From the NCBI RefSeq assembly GCF_027924145.1, contig NZ_BRVP01000018.1, positions 17,378 through 81,377 of the forward strand: 64,000 bases of DNA, in the 5' to 3' direction. The translations under genes were made by a program, and so were the position numbers. The DNA comes from Neptunitalea chrysea (lineage in GTDB: Bacteria; Bacteroidota; Bacteroidia; Flavobacteriales; Flavobacteriaceae). Positions 55,672 to 64,000 of this stretch are shown here, in pieces; the first letter of the stretch is position 1, and every line of letters begins with the position of its first letter. The notes beneath the pieces are model-generated. The model was not told where the DNA came from and did no database searches. It saw only the letters and a program-made list of their open reading frames with translations.

Positions 55672-56505
55672 ATGCGGCAGATAGTTCTTTTTGTTGTTAA
55701 AAATAAAAACTTTTTGCTTTTTCTGCTGCTCTTTTGTTTTTCTTTAGGCACTACCATTCAGTCACATATTTTTCACCGGAATTCATTTATCAATTCAGCG
55801 AACTGGCTTACGGGAGGTATTTATGGTACAGTTGCAGATATTTCTGGTTATTTCTCATTACAGACTTATAACGAAAGACTGATTGATGAAAACGCCCGAT
55901 TAAGAGAACAACTCATAAATACTGCTGGAACAGCTACAGATAGCCTTGTAATTGATACTATTGGACAGCAAGAAAAATATAGGCTTTACAAAGCCAACGT
56001 TTATAAAAATAGTTATGTAGCTGCAAAAAACTATTTACTTATAAACAAAGGTGCAACGGCAGGTATTAAGAAAGACATGGGAGTAATTACCTCATTAGGT
56101 ATTGTAGGAATTGTAGAGAATACCTCGGATAATTATGCCATGGTACAATCGGTTCTTAATACCAATTCACAGGTAAATGCTTCGTTAAAAAACACCAGGC
56201 ATTTTGGTACCCTTTCATGGAATCCATATGAGGACGATTATCAACATGTACAACTAACAGATATTCCGCGTCAGGCGCCTGTAAAGGTTGGAGATACCAT
56301 TATTACAGGAGGAATGTCATCCATTTTCCCAAAAGGAATTTTAATTGGTACCATTAGTAGCTTCTCGCTAACAGAATCTAAAAATGCGTACATTATAGAT
56401 GTAAAATTATCGAACGACATGACCAACGTAGGATACGTTTACATTATTAACAATGCCGACAAAAAAGAAATTGAAGAATTAGAAGATACGTTACAAAATG
56501 AATAA
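55672..56505 (+). CDS. mreC: Rod shape-determining protein MreC
   Basis: 277 residues. An N-terminal membrane helix (about 12-30), a coiled coil (about 58-90, LIDENARLREQL) and two beta-barrel domains with NKGATAGIKKDMGVITSLGI (about 124-143), then VGDTIITGGMSSIFPKGILI (about 205-224). This is the usual layout of MreC, which links MreB to the synthases in the periplasm. 10 bp after mreB; the 3' end overlaps mreD by 8 bases. Confidence 0.95.
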   Translation: MRQIVLFVVKNKNFLLFLLLFCFSLGTTIQSHIFHRNSFINSANWLTGGIYGTVADISGYFSLQTYNERLIDENARLREQLINTAGTATDSLVIDTIGQQEKYRLYKANVYKNSYVAAKNYLLINKGATAGIKKDMGVITSLGIVGIVENTSDNYAMVQSVLNTNSQVNASLKNTRHFGTLSWNPYEDDYQHVQLTDIPRQAPVKVGDTIITGGMSSIFPKGILIGTISSFSLTESKNAYIIDVKLSNDMTNVGYVYIINNADKKEIEELEDTLQNE

Positions 56506-57013
56506 TGCTGTAGTAACGCTAACCATACGTTTTTTGGTTTTGGTACTGTTTCAAGTAGCACTACTAAACCACATGACCGTACACATTCTAGGGGATACTA
56601 ACCCCTACCTTTATATTTTATTTATTATTTGGTATCCTATTACCGACTCCGATGACCGATTAATTTTTATTTTCTTGTCGTTTTTAATAGGATTATCTAT
56701 TGACCTTTTTAGCGATAGTGGCGGTATACATGCTGCTTCAAGTGTGCTTATTGGCTACTTGCGTAAACCATACATGCGCCTCTCTTTTGGAGTAGGGTAT
56801 GAACAGCAAGCGCAAAAATTATCTCAGTCCTCGTATGCTCAACGCTTCATTTACTTGTCGCTAATGATTGTTACACATCATTTAACCATGTATTCGTTAG
56901 AAAGCTTCAGCTTTGCCAGCATGGGTTATGTGTTACAAAAAACACTACTCACAAGTTTATTCACGCTTATTTTGGTGCTTTTAACCATTTCTATTTTTAG
57001 TAAAAAACAGTAG
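56498..57013 (+). CDS. mreD: Rod shape-determining membrane protein MreD
   Basis: 171 residues with five hydrophobic helices and short loops. FIIWYPI, then FLIGLSIDLFSDSGGIHAAS (about 67-86, the conserved D-F..S..G.HA motif) identifies it. MreD anchors the elongasome in the inner membrane. It begins inside the end of mreC and is followed 3 bp later by the penicillin-binding protein gene. Confidence 0.92.
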   Translation: MNNAVVTLTIRFLVLVLFQVALLNHMTVHILGDTNPYLYILFIIWYPITDSDDRLIFIFLSFLIGLSIDLFSDSGGIHAASSVLIGYLRKPYMRLSFGVGYEQQAQKLSQSSYAQRFIYLSLMIVTHHLTMYSLESFSFASMGYVLQKTLLTSLFTLILVLLTISIFSKKQ

Positions 57014-57016
57014 CGC

Positions 57017-58897
57017 ATGAGAAGAGTGTTCTTATCGGCTTTTGTAATTTTTATAGCACTTATAATGCTAAGTAGGCTATTATACTTACAATTATTAGAC
57101 GAAGAAATATCGTATAGTTTCTTAGATGACAACGCTATTGATGCTAAATATCATTATCCGGAACGTGGGTACATTTACGACAGAAAGGGCAAGCTTATAG
57201 TAAGTAACGCCCCCGCCTACGATATTATGGTAATCCCAAGAAAGGTTACCAAACTAGATACGCTAGAATTTTGCCAATTATTAGATATTACCCAAGAAGA
57301 ATTTGAACATAAAATGCAAAAGGCAATTACCTATTCGCCTCGTTTGCCGTCGGTAATTGTACAACAACTTAGCAAAAAAGAATATGCCGCTATACAAGAG
57401 AAAATGCGCAAATACCCTGGTTTCTATGTGCAAAAACGTATGCTTAGAGAATACCAAACCAAATCGGGTGCCAATGTACTTGGGTACATTTCTGAGGTAA
57501 ACGAATGGGAAGCCGGTAATAAAAAAGGATATCAACAAGGAGAACTTATTGGGCGTAGTGGTGTAGAAAAGGTATATGAAAATGAGCTTAGAGGTAAAAA
57601 GGGGGTAAATTATATTCAGAAAGATATTTACAACCGGGTTATGGGACCTTTTAAAAATGGCAGATACGACACCTTACCTACCCCGGGTAAAGACCTTAAA
57701 ATTACCATTGATAAAGAGTTAGAAGCCTACGGAGAACAACTTATGGTAAACAAACGTGGTGGTATTGTGGCTATAGAACCCAAAACAGGCGAAATACTAG
57801 CATTGGTAAGTGCCCCTTACTACGACCCTGCATTGTTGGTAGGTAGAAAACGTTCTAAAAACTACAATAAATTGGCATTAGATACCATTGCTAAACCTTT
57901 ATACGATCGTGGTTTATTAGCCGAATATCCACCAGGTTCACCATTTAAACTTATTAACGGACTTATAGCGCTAGAAGAGGGTGTTATTAACGAAAAAACC
58001 AAAGTTACTTGTTACCACGGATACCATTATGGTAGAAATGGTTTTATGGCGTGTCACTGTCCCAGTGGTACCGTTAACAATCTTAAAAGTGGTATTACCC
58101 GTAGTTGCAATGCCTACTTTTCTAATGCTTACCGAAAAATTATTGAAAAGTATCCTACCCCAGCAGAAGGCATGCAGGTATGGTCTGATTATGTAAAAAG
58201 TTTCGGACTTGGTAATTACTTGCACAACGACCTTGCTACAGGTAAACGTGGCTATATACCCGATAGTAGTTTTTACAACAGAAGTTATGGTAGAAACCGA
58301 TGGTTTGCTACCAATACCATTTCTAATGCTATTGGGCAAGGAGAGGTATTAACCACCCCTATACAATTAGCCAATGTAGCGGCTATTATTGCCAATAGAG
58401 GTTTTTATTACACCCCTCACATCATAAAAGAAATTGACAACCAACCTATAACAGACGAAAATTTTACTAAACCCAAATACACCAATATTGCGCCTGAGAA
58501 TTATGAGAAAATAATTGAGGGAATGTTTGAAGTATATAACAACTCTGAAATTGGTACTGCACGTCGTACCCGTATTGCCGGAATTAACATTGGGGGTAAA
58601 ACAGGTACCGCTGAAAACTTTGCCATAATAGAAGGTAAACGATACCAGTTAAAAGATCATTCTATCTTTATTGCGTTTGCGCCTATTGAAAATCCGCAAA
58701 TTGTGGTAGCGGTGTTTGTAGAAAACGGATATTGGGGATCTACATATGCAGCCCCGATTGCATCGTTAATGATTGAGAAATTTATTAGAGGTGAAATTTC
58801 ACGAACTGATTTAGAAAAACGAATGCTGAACAGCAGCCTGCAAGACGAATATGACAAAGCGTTGAATCCTGAACAACTTTCCGACAAAAAAGAATGA
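57017..58897 (+). CDS. mrdA: Penicillin-binding protein 2 (elongation transpeptidase)
   Basis: 626 residues. One N-terminal helix (about 7-25), PBP dimerisation domain with RGYIYDRKGKLIVSN (about 50-64), and transpeptidase with SPFK at 308-311 (SxxK nucleophile; PPGSPFK rather than the common PGSTFK), SCN at 363-365 and GGKTGTAE (about 535). It cross-links peptidoglycan during elongation, working with RodA, MreC and MreD. The stop overlaps the rodA start by 4 bases. Confidence 0.95.
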   Translation: MRRVFLSAFVIFIALIMLSRLLYLQLLDEEISYSFLDDNAIDAKYHYPERGYIYDRKGKLIVSNAPAYDIMVIPRKVTKLDTLEFCQLLDITQEEFEHKMQKAITYSPRLPSVIVQQLSKKEYAAIQEKMRKYPGFYVQKRMLREYQTKSGANVLGYISEVNEWEAGNKKGYQQGELIGRSGVEKVYENELRGKKGVNYIQKDIYNRVMGPFKNGRYDTLPTPGKDLKITIDKELEAYGEQLMVNKRGGIVAIEPKTGEILALVSAPYYDPALLVGRKRSKNYNKLALDTIAKPLYDRGLLAEYPPGSPFKLINGLIALEEGVINEKTKVTCYHGYHYGRNGFMACHCPSGTVNNLKSGITRSCNAYFSNAYRKIIEKYPTPAEGMQVWSDYVKSFGLGNYLHNDLATGKRGYIPDSSFYNRSYGRNRWFATNTISNAIGQGEVLTTPIQLANVAAIIANRGFYYTPHIIKEIDNQPITDENFTKPKYTNIAPENYEKIIEGMFEVYNNSEIGTARRTRIAGINIGGKTGTAENFAIIEGKRYQLKDHSIFIAFAPIENPQIVVAVFVENGYWGSTYAAPIASLMIEKFIRGEISRTDLEKRMLNSSLQDEYDKALNPEQLSDKKE

Positions 58898-60180
58898 GTA
58901 GTACTGTAGCAAGAAAAATAGACTGGATTAGTATTTTAATATATGTTGCCCTAGTATTGTTTGGCTGGGTAAACATCTATTCGGCATCGGTACCCCTAGA
59001 GGAGATCAATCATTTTAATTTTAATACCGAGTATGGTAAGCAGCTTATCTTTATAGGTCTTAGCTTTCTTCTCATCCTATTTATATTAGCCATAGAAGCC
59101 AAATTTTACGAACGCTTTGCAAGTATCATTTATTTGGTATCTATAGTTACACTACTGGGACTCTTTGTCTTCGGAAAAAACATAAACGGAGCCCGTGCTT
59201 GGTATAGCATTGGTTCCTTTACCATTCAGCCAGCAGAGTTTGCCAAAATAGCTACTTCATTGGCCTTCGCAAAGTTTTTAAGCGATATACAAACCAATAT
59301 AACGCATTGGCAAGATCAATTAAAAACCATGCTTATTATTGGGATACCTGCCCTACTTATATTACTTCAACCCGATCCGGGGAGTACATTGGTATACTCC
59401 GTTTTCATCTTTGTAATGTATAGAGAAGAGTTACCCGGTATTTATATTATTATTCTGTTATCGGTTGCCATTCTGTTTATAGCCACTATAAAATTTGGTA
59501 CCACCATAACATTAGTAGCGCTAGCAGTACTACTTATAGCTTATTACTTTATAGCCAAACGCAGTCCACGAAGAAAAGCTAAAATACTCCCATTAATCTT
59601 GTTTTTCATGTGTAGTTCAGTACTTTCTGCAGGTACACCATTTGTGTATCACAAGGTATTTAAACAACACCATAGAGACCGTTTTGTACTTTGGTTGCGT
59701 TTAGAGCAAGATCCTGTTAAAGTAAAACAACTTAAAAGAGATATTGGTTACAACACCTACCAGTCTGAAACCGCCATTGCCCTTGGAGGACTAACCGGAA
59801 AAGGATTTTTAGAAGGCACCCGAACCCGTGGCCATTATGTACCCGAACAGCACACCGATTATATTTTCTCGGCAATTGGTGAAGAATGGGGATTTGTAGG
59901 CACCTCTGCTGTAGTTATTCTATTTACCATTCTTATTTTACGACTGATATACCTTGCCGAACGGCAAAAAGGACAATTTAGTAGAGTATATGGCTACTGT
60001 GTAGCGGCTATTTTAACCATTCACTTTATGGTAAACATTGGCATGGTTATAGGTCTACTGCCCACCATTGGCATACCATTACCCTTCTTTAGCTACGGTG
60101 GTTCTGGTTTATGGAGCTACACTATCTTATTATTTATCTTCCTAAAACTAGACGCCAACAGAATTAATGAGTGGATGTAG
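58894..60180 (+). CDS. rodA: Rod-shape SEDS glycosyltransferase RodA
   Basis: 428 residues with about ten membrane helices. SEDS motifs: NGARAWYSIGSFTIQPAEFA (about 106-125), LLQPDPGSTLVY (about 155), FLEGTRTRGHYVPEQHTDYI (about 307-326) and FFSYGGSGLWSY near the end. It polymerises glycan strands and pairs with PBP2. It closes the elongasome operon. The tandem-repeat array starts 34 bp after its stop. Confidence 0.95.
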   Translation: MSSTVARKIDWISILIYVALVLFGWVNIYSASVPLEEINHFNFNTEYGKQLIFIGLSFLLILFILAIEAKFYERFASIIYLVSIVTLLGLFVFGKNINGARAWYSIGSFTIQPAEFAKIATSLAFAKFLSDIQTNITHWQDQLKTMLIIGIPALLILLQPDPGSTLVYSVFIFVMYREELPGIYIIILLSVAILFIATIKFGTTITLVALAVLLIAYYFIAKRSPRRKAKILPLILFFMCSSVLSAGTPFVYHKVFKQHHRDRFVLWLRLEQDPVKVKQLKRDIGYNTYQSETAIALGGLTGKGFLEGTRTRGHYVPEQHTDYIFSAIGEEWGFVGTSAVVILFTILILRLIYLAERQKGQFSRVYGYCVAAILTIHFMVNIGMVIGLLPTIGIPLPFFSYGGSGLWSYTILLFIFLKLDANRINEWM

Positions 60181-60213
60181 TTTATTTATACTGAATTATT
60201 TTAATAGGGGGCT

Positions 60214-60728
60214 GTGAGCTACTTGTGAGATGCTGAAATAAATTCAGCATGACGAGCAAAACCCGCACCGTCACCCTGAAATTTGTTCAGGGTCTCATCT
60301 GAGTAAGCCAAACAGCACGTGAGCTACTTCTGAGATGCTGAAATAAATTCAGCATGACGAGCAAAACCTGTACCGTCACCCTGAAATCTGTTCAGGGTCT
60401 CATCTGAGTGAGCCAAACAGCACGTGAGCTACTTCTGAAATGCTGAAATAAATTCAGCATGACGAGCTAAACCCGTACCGTCACACTGAATTTAGTTCAG
60501 GGTCTCATCTGAGTAAGCCAAACAGCACGTGAGCTACTTGTGAGATGCTGAAATAAATTCAGCATGACGAGCTAAACCCGTACCGTCACACTGAAATCTG
60601 TTCAGGGTCTCATCTGAGTAAGCCAAACAGCACGTGAGCTACTTGTGAGATGCTGAAATAAATTCAGCATGACGAGTAAAACCCGTACCGTCACCCTGAA
60701 ATCTGTTCAGGGTCTCATCTGAGTGAGC
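60214..60728. repeat. Five tandem copies of a 105-bp double-hairpin unit
   Basis: Units start at 60214, 60319, 60424, 60529 and 60634, exactly 105 bp apart; the last is cut at about 60728. Each opens GTGAGCTACTT and holds two hairpins: ATGCTGAA-ATAAA-TTCAGCAT and CCCTGAA-n5-TTCAGGG. Copies differ at a few bases, for instance CACCCTGAA against CACACTGAA in units 3 and 4. No ORF and no unique spacers, so it is not a CRISPR array. A single degenerate unit lies at 21840-21883. Confidence 0.92.
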
Positions 60729-60796
60729 AAGTTCAACCACAATATCGGCATTATTTTTGATACCCTATTTTACATCGTATCAAAAAACAACACGTT

Positions 60797-61333
60797 ATGA
60801 AACAATTAGTTTCCCTTACATTTTTTTTATTTTTTCTCTCTCTGCACGCTCAAAGCACCAACGACTCTTTGCCTAAAGAAGAACCTAAAATACCCTATGA
60901 CAAGGCTTTTTCTCCAGGTATTATTTTTCAAGATGATGTTTTTGCTGATATTAACCTTTTTATAGGTTCAACCATAGCCAATAAAAAAAATTACATCCCT
61001 ATTGCTGGTGCAATTGGTACCCGAATGGGATTTGAAACTAATTTTTCCAAAGATAATTTTACCATTGCCCCTAAGATTGGTTATGAACTTTCTGTGGAAA
61101 TTATATCTTTACGCCTATCAGCTCTTAACTATTTTCAACAAGAGAAATCGGAGTTTCGTGTACTCCCGGAAATTGGACTAACTTTAGGGGGTTGGGCAGA
61201 TCTTACCTATGGATATGGTATTCAAATAAACGATGCTAACTTGCACAATGTAGCGCAACATCGGGTAGCGCTTACATTTAACCTCAACAAACAGTTTACA
61301 AAAGATGTTTTTGATTATTTCTTTAAAAACTAA
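60797..61333 (+). CDS. Exported protein, outer-membrane-like
   Basis: 178 residues with a signal peptide (1-18, ending LHAQ). The mature part has alternating strands: PIAGAIGTRMGFETNF, FTIAPKIGYELSVEIISLRL, VLPEIGLTLGGWADLTYGYG and HRVALTFNLNKQF. It ends in aromatic residues (DYFFKN), which suggests a small beta-barrel. No family recognised. It follows the repeat array. Confidence 0.65.
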   Translation: MKQLVSLTFFLFFLSLHAQSTNDSLPKEEPKIPYDKAFSPGIIFQDDVFADINLFIGSTIANKKNYIPIAGAIGTRMGFETNFSKDNFTIAPKIGYELSVEIISLRLSALNYFQQEKSEFRVLPEIGLTLGGWADLTYGYGIQINDANLHNVAQHRVALTFNLNKQFTKDVFDYFFKN

Positions 61334-61410
61334 CCAACCGCTTTTAAGGTAAATCTAACGCTAAATCAATATCAGAATCTGTTACAAATGACTGTATCGT
61401 TATTTCAAGA

Positions 61411-61854
61411 CTAGTCATTTATTTTTTTATTATTTGGCACTTTCATAATACTATCCATGTGCTTCTTTGCATCTTCAACAGACTTATATTTCTTGAATTT
61501 AGATAAATCTTCATTTCTAATAAATTCTGAAGGCTCAGCACCTAATGCAATGGTACTTCTATCCATTTTAAACATAAACAATAGCTCCTCCCTACTATAA
61601 TTATTTTCTAGTAACGAATCTACCCGTCTTGCTATTAACTCAGATGGCACATCGCTTTTTATAGAAGTTGTAACCTCTTTTAAAATTTCACCATCTTTAG
61701 TAACTAAATCTAAGGCTTCACGTGACAAGTTTATTTTATCTGCAACTTTTTTCTTAGCAATTTTCATATCGTTTCTAGACTCAAAAGGCTCAAAAGAAGC
61801 ACAAGAAGTGACTAAAAAAATTATACTTAAAATTAGATAAATTTGATTTTTCAT
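61411..61854 (-). CDS. Lipoprotein of unknown function
   Basis: 147 residues from the ATG at 61854 (MKNQIYLILSIIFLVTSCAS, lipobox VTSC). The frame extends 71 codons upstream but that part is not signal-like. The mature protein is helical and charged, with EVTTSIKSDVPSELIARRVD (about 59-78) and a basic C-terminus. Function unknown. Confidence 0.65.
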   Translation of the reverse strand: MKNQIYLILSIIFLVTSCASFEPFESRNDMKIAKKKVADKINLSREALDLVTKDGEILKEVTTSIKSDVPSELIARRVDSLLENNYSREELLFMFKMDRSTIALGAEPSEFIRNEDLSKFKKYKSVEDAKKHMDSIMKVPNNKKIND

Positions 61855-62080
61855 GTTTTTATAAAATAGTATGGAATTCAAAAAATTATATACGCTATCT
61901 AAAAATAATAAATGAATCGTTTCATTTTGCTCATAAAAACCATTTACTATTTTAAATAATTTTCGCACGAACATACCAAATAAAAATAACATTATTTTAG
62001 TAGAAACCGTAATTACGTATAAATACGCAATCTTACACCCCCATTCTAAGGGCAAACTTAAAGGCACTGCAAAAAATAAA

Positions 62081-62119
62081 AAAACCAGCGTATGCTCTAT
62101 TTATGCACACACTGGTTTT
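62081..62119 (-). terminator. Terminator of the gene cluster ending at 62138
   Basis: AAAACCAG (62081-62088) pairs with CTGGTTTT (62112-62119) and the arms continue inward with small interruptions (GTATGC/GCACAC). On the minus strand a T-run follows. Confidence 0.7.
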
Positions 62120-62137
62120 ATAAAATACGTTAACTAC

Positions 62138-62512
62138 CTACTGTTTATTATAAACAAAGATTTTCCCATTACCTAAATAACGCATAGACAACACCCCACT
62201 ACCATTTGCATCTGCACCATACAATTCATAGCAAAATTCTTGACCTGAAGCATCTGTTGATTTTAAAAATTGTGCATTAAAATCAGTTTCATCACCACAT
62301 TGAGGGCCAATCATATATCCAAAAGTCTCAAGTAATTCACCATCATAATACTCACTATATGTAGTATTACCTATAACTAATTTTAATTTAGTATCGTCTT
62401 CACTTACCCAAGTCCCTATTAATTTTTGAGCCATATTTGGCTGCGTCTGCTGCGCACTAAGTTTAAAACTTAGCATCATAATTACTACTCCTACAATGTA
62501 TTTTAATTTCAT
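62138..62512 (-). CDS. Exported lipocalin-like small protein
   Basis: 124 residues with a signal peptide (1-20, ending LSAQ). The mature part starts QTQPNMAQKLIGTWVSEDDT, the GTW opening of lipocalin-like proteins, and contains two Cys (GPQCGDE and QEFCYEL) that may pair. It ends GNGKIFVYNKQ. Last gene of a run of three on the minus strand. Confidence 0.6.
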   Translation of the reverse strand: MKLKYIVGVVIMMLSFKLSAQQTQPNMAQKLIGTWVSEDDTKLKLVIGNTTYSEYYDGELLETFGYMIGPQCGDETDFNAQFLKSTDASGQEFCYELYGADANGSGVLSMRYLGNGKIFVYNKQ

Positions 62513-62531
62513 ATTACTTTATTATGCTTGT

Positions 62532-63143
62532 TTACTGCTTCACCAACACCAAATCTTGCATTACAGGCAACTTATAGGGAACAAAATCATCTGGAGAATC
62601 TATAAAACTTCCCTGAACGGAACCGTACATATAAATTTTAATCACCTCTTGCCCATTAACCGTAGCTCTCCGTATAGTCAAGTCTGCCCAATCTCCATTT
62701 GATGTATCTTTTATGGATAAATCTAACCACACCTCATTATCTCCATAATCCTCGTTGGACTCCTGAAAATAATTCCCCACATAAAACATATTTCCATGTA
62801 TCGGATAAAGTCCCCCTTCAGTATAAGAATTACTAATCTCATTCAACGTATTGATAACATCGGTATTATTTACCGTAAGTTGATAACCACCAATAAGCAA
62901 ATCTTCATAAAAACTATTATTGTTTCTAGAAGACATAAGCTTCTTTTGCAACACCACTTTAAAAATAGTATCGTTAGACGTATATACATACGTACCTACA
63001 AATGGGTCTAACACCCCAAACACATCTTTGTAGTAATATCTTTCCTGTAAAGGTTCTCCACTTCCCAAGGGAACTTCGGTCAATTGAGAAAAACCAAGTT
63101 GACCAAACAAAATAACACAGTATAATAATATATATTTTTTCAT
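62532..63143 (-). CDS. DUF6705-like exported protein
   Basis: 203 residues with a signal peptide (1-19, ending LGFSQ). YYYKDVFGVLDPFVGTYVYT (about 36-55) and NNSFYEDLLIGGYQLTVN match the DPFVGTW and YEDLLVGEY blocks that I associate with DUF6705 of flavobacteria; the name is from memory. The role is unknown. It lies between the lipocalin-like gene (19 bp) and the JAMM-like gene (10 bp), so the three form an operon. Confidence 0.6.
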   Translation of the reverse strand: MKKYILLYCVILFGQLGFSQLTEVPLGSGEPLQERYYYKDVFGVLDPFVGTYVYTSNDTIFKVVLQKKLMSSRNNNSFYEDLLIGGYQLTVNNTDVINTLNEISNSYTEGGLYPIHGNMFYVGNYFQESNEDYGDNEVWLDLSIKDTSNGDWADLTIRRATVNGQEVIKIYMYGSVQGSFIDSPDDFVPYKLPVMQDLVLVKQ

Positions 63144-63153
63144 ATTTTTCTAT

Positions 63154-64000
63154 TTAATTAGCACAAGGTATGCTAACCACGGCATTTGTTTCATTTAATG
63201 TTAATTCACTCCAATTTAAGTTGCTATCAGCTCTATACAAATCTAGCCCCGCATCTCCATATTTTTCTAAAAAATACTTTTCTAAATCATTTTTATTCTT
63301 TTTATACGCATCGGCGTCATCTCTAAGAATAGCTTTCTCTCTATCCTTACCATCTGTAAATCCTGAATATTCCAAAGAATCATAAATACCATTAACTTTA
63401 TTTTCCAATGCACTAATATCATCAACTTTTATAGCATATATAAAGGGATTAGCAGAATCGGACGGATTATTTGAAACCACTAAAAGGGTTACATAAGGTT
63501 GATTAGGAACAAAACAATTGTTATACAGCACTACAAGTTTCTTAACATCAACATACGAAAATATAGGATAGCCCTTTTTCTTATGTGTATGCGCAGCAGC
63601 GTAATAGTACCCTCCTACGCTTATATTGGAAGTCCCACCTACACCTTCTTCCATAGTATTACTATAGTTATAATAGTCCTGATTATTATAATCAGTTCCT
63701 TGTGCAACTGAAGTATCATATTTCTTTTTTAAAGACGCAAACCATTCTGTCTTCGGGCTTGACACTAATTTTCCCTTTAGAGTATCAATTATTGGATCTA
63801 TATTCTGTCTATGCCTATTAGACAATTCTTTCAAATCTTCACAATCATCTATATAAACAATCTCTTCTTCTAAAACAGGCTCAGTATCTATTTCAGAATC
63901 TTCATTTTCATTGTCAGAGCCATCACTTGACCCACCTCCGCTAGAAGAGTCATCTCCAGAACTTCCATCACCAGAAGATCCATCTCCAGAACTTCCATCA
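63154..64000 (-). CDS. 3' part of a gene with a Ser-Gly-Asp linker and JAMM-like motif (runs off the window)
   Basis: The frame is open from 64000 down to the stop at 63154 (about 281 codons visible); its N-terminus is outside. The first 30 visible residues are repeats of DGSSG, then an acidic linker (NENEDSEIDTEPVLEEEIVY). A folded domain follows, with AAAHTHKKKGYPIFSYVDVK, an HxH...SxxD pattern of JAMM/Mov34 metalloproteases (a suitable upstream Glu is not certain: EEGVGG lies nearby). The C-terminus ends VVSIPCAN. Similar linker-plus-JAMM ends occur on large surface proteins. The 63834 start seen inside the frame is a TTG and not the real start. Confidence 0.6.
   Translation of the reverse strand, partial: DGSSGDGSSGDGSSGDDSSSGGGSSDGSDNENEDSEIDTEPVLEEEIVYIDDCEDLKELSNRHRQNIDPIIDTLKGKLVSSPKTEWFASLKKKYDTSVAQGTDYNNQDYYNYSNTMEEGVGGTSNISVGGYYYAAAHTHKKKGYPIFSYVDVKKLVVLYNNCFVPNQPYVTLLVVSNNPSDSANPFIYAIKVDDISALENKVNGIYDSLEYSGFTDGKDREKAILRDDADAYKKNKNDLEKYFLEKYGDAGLDLYRADSNLNWSELTLNETNAVVSIPCAN

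Noticed and set aside
60214..60728. CRISPR-like regular repeats
   Set aside because: Units are 105 bp and repeat in full, with no unique spacers and no cas genes.

Overview
The window looks like chromosome from a Flavobacteriaceae-type member of the Bacteroidetes. It is AT-rich. Two proteins end in type IX secretion sorting domains, there are many short signal peptides ending near FSQ/NAQ and SC lipoboxes, and several genes carry the TAnnTTTG -7 promoter element. The gene families (GH115, DUF1593/PF07632, PL1 pectate lyase, split ThrE, TPR histidine kinases) fit the same group. No rRNA or CRISPR array was seen. There is one intact tRNA (Ala, GGC).

Layout. 1-9 kb: envelope proteins, a siderophore-interacting flavoprotein, QueD, then an AraC regulator followed by a thioredoxin-reductase-like flavoprotein and a methyltransferase. 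9-12.2 kb: a large modular secreted pectate lyase. 13-16.7 kb: CPBP protease, an enoyl-CoA hydratase with a coupled micro-protein, and a MATE exporter. 16.9-27.1 kb is the accessory and decay zone: an IS982 transposase with two stop codons, Cys-rich lipoproteins, an IS1595 fragment joined to a truncated zinc-protease gene, a MORN-repeat lipoprotein overlapping that gene, a broken tRNA-Ala and broken fic start that mirror an intact tRNA-Ala and intact fic about 1.3-1.6 kb downstream, a universal stress protein between them, a decayed protein kinase, an ORF-less group II intron and a HEPN remnant. 27.1-32.9 kb: a small glucuronoxylan-type locus (GH115, DUF1593 protein, DUF1593 fragment) divergent from an AraC regulator. 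33-36 kb: small proteins and lipoproteins of unknown role.

36-53 kb is mostly housekeeping: LpxH, a TPR histidine kinase and LuxR-type regulator, split ThrE exporter, MFS exporter, a secreted metalloprotease, RecJ, OsmC, transglutaminase-like protein, adenine deaminase and a MacB-type permease. 53-60.2 kb holds purH followed by the elongasome operon mreB-mreC-mreD-mrdA-rodA, tightly packed with overlaps. Directly after rodA lie five tandem copies of a 105-bp unit with two hairpins. 60.8-64 kb: small envelope proteins and the 3' part of a gene with a JAMM-like motif that runs off the window.

The most unusual signals are (1) the duplicated tRNA-Ala/fic module with its paired operators, one of which covers the fic start codon; (2) a protease/MORN-lipoprotein pair that could be a toxin-immunity remnant; (3) the maturase-less group II intron wedged between kinase and HEPN remnants; and (4) two families of hairpin repeats, one dispersed and one in tandem. 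Functions are read from motifs by eye. No database search was possible.
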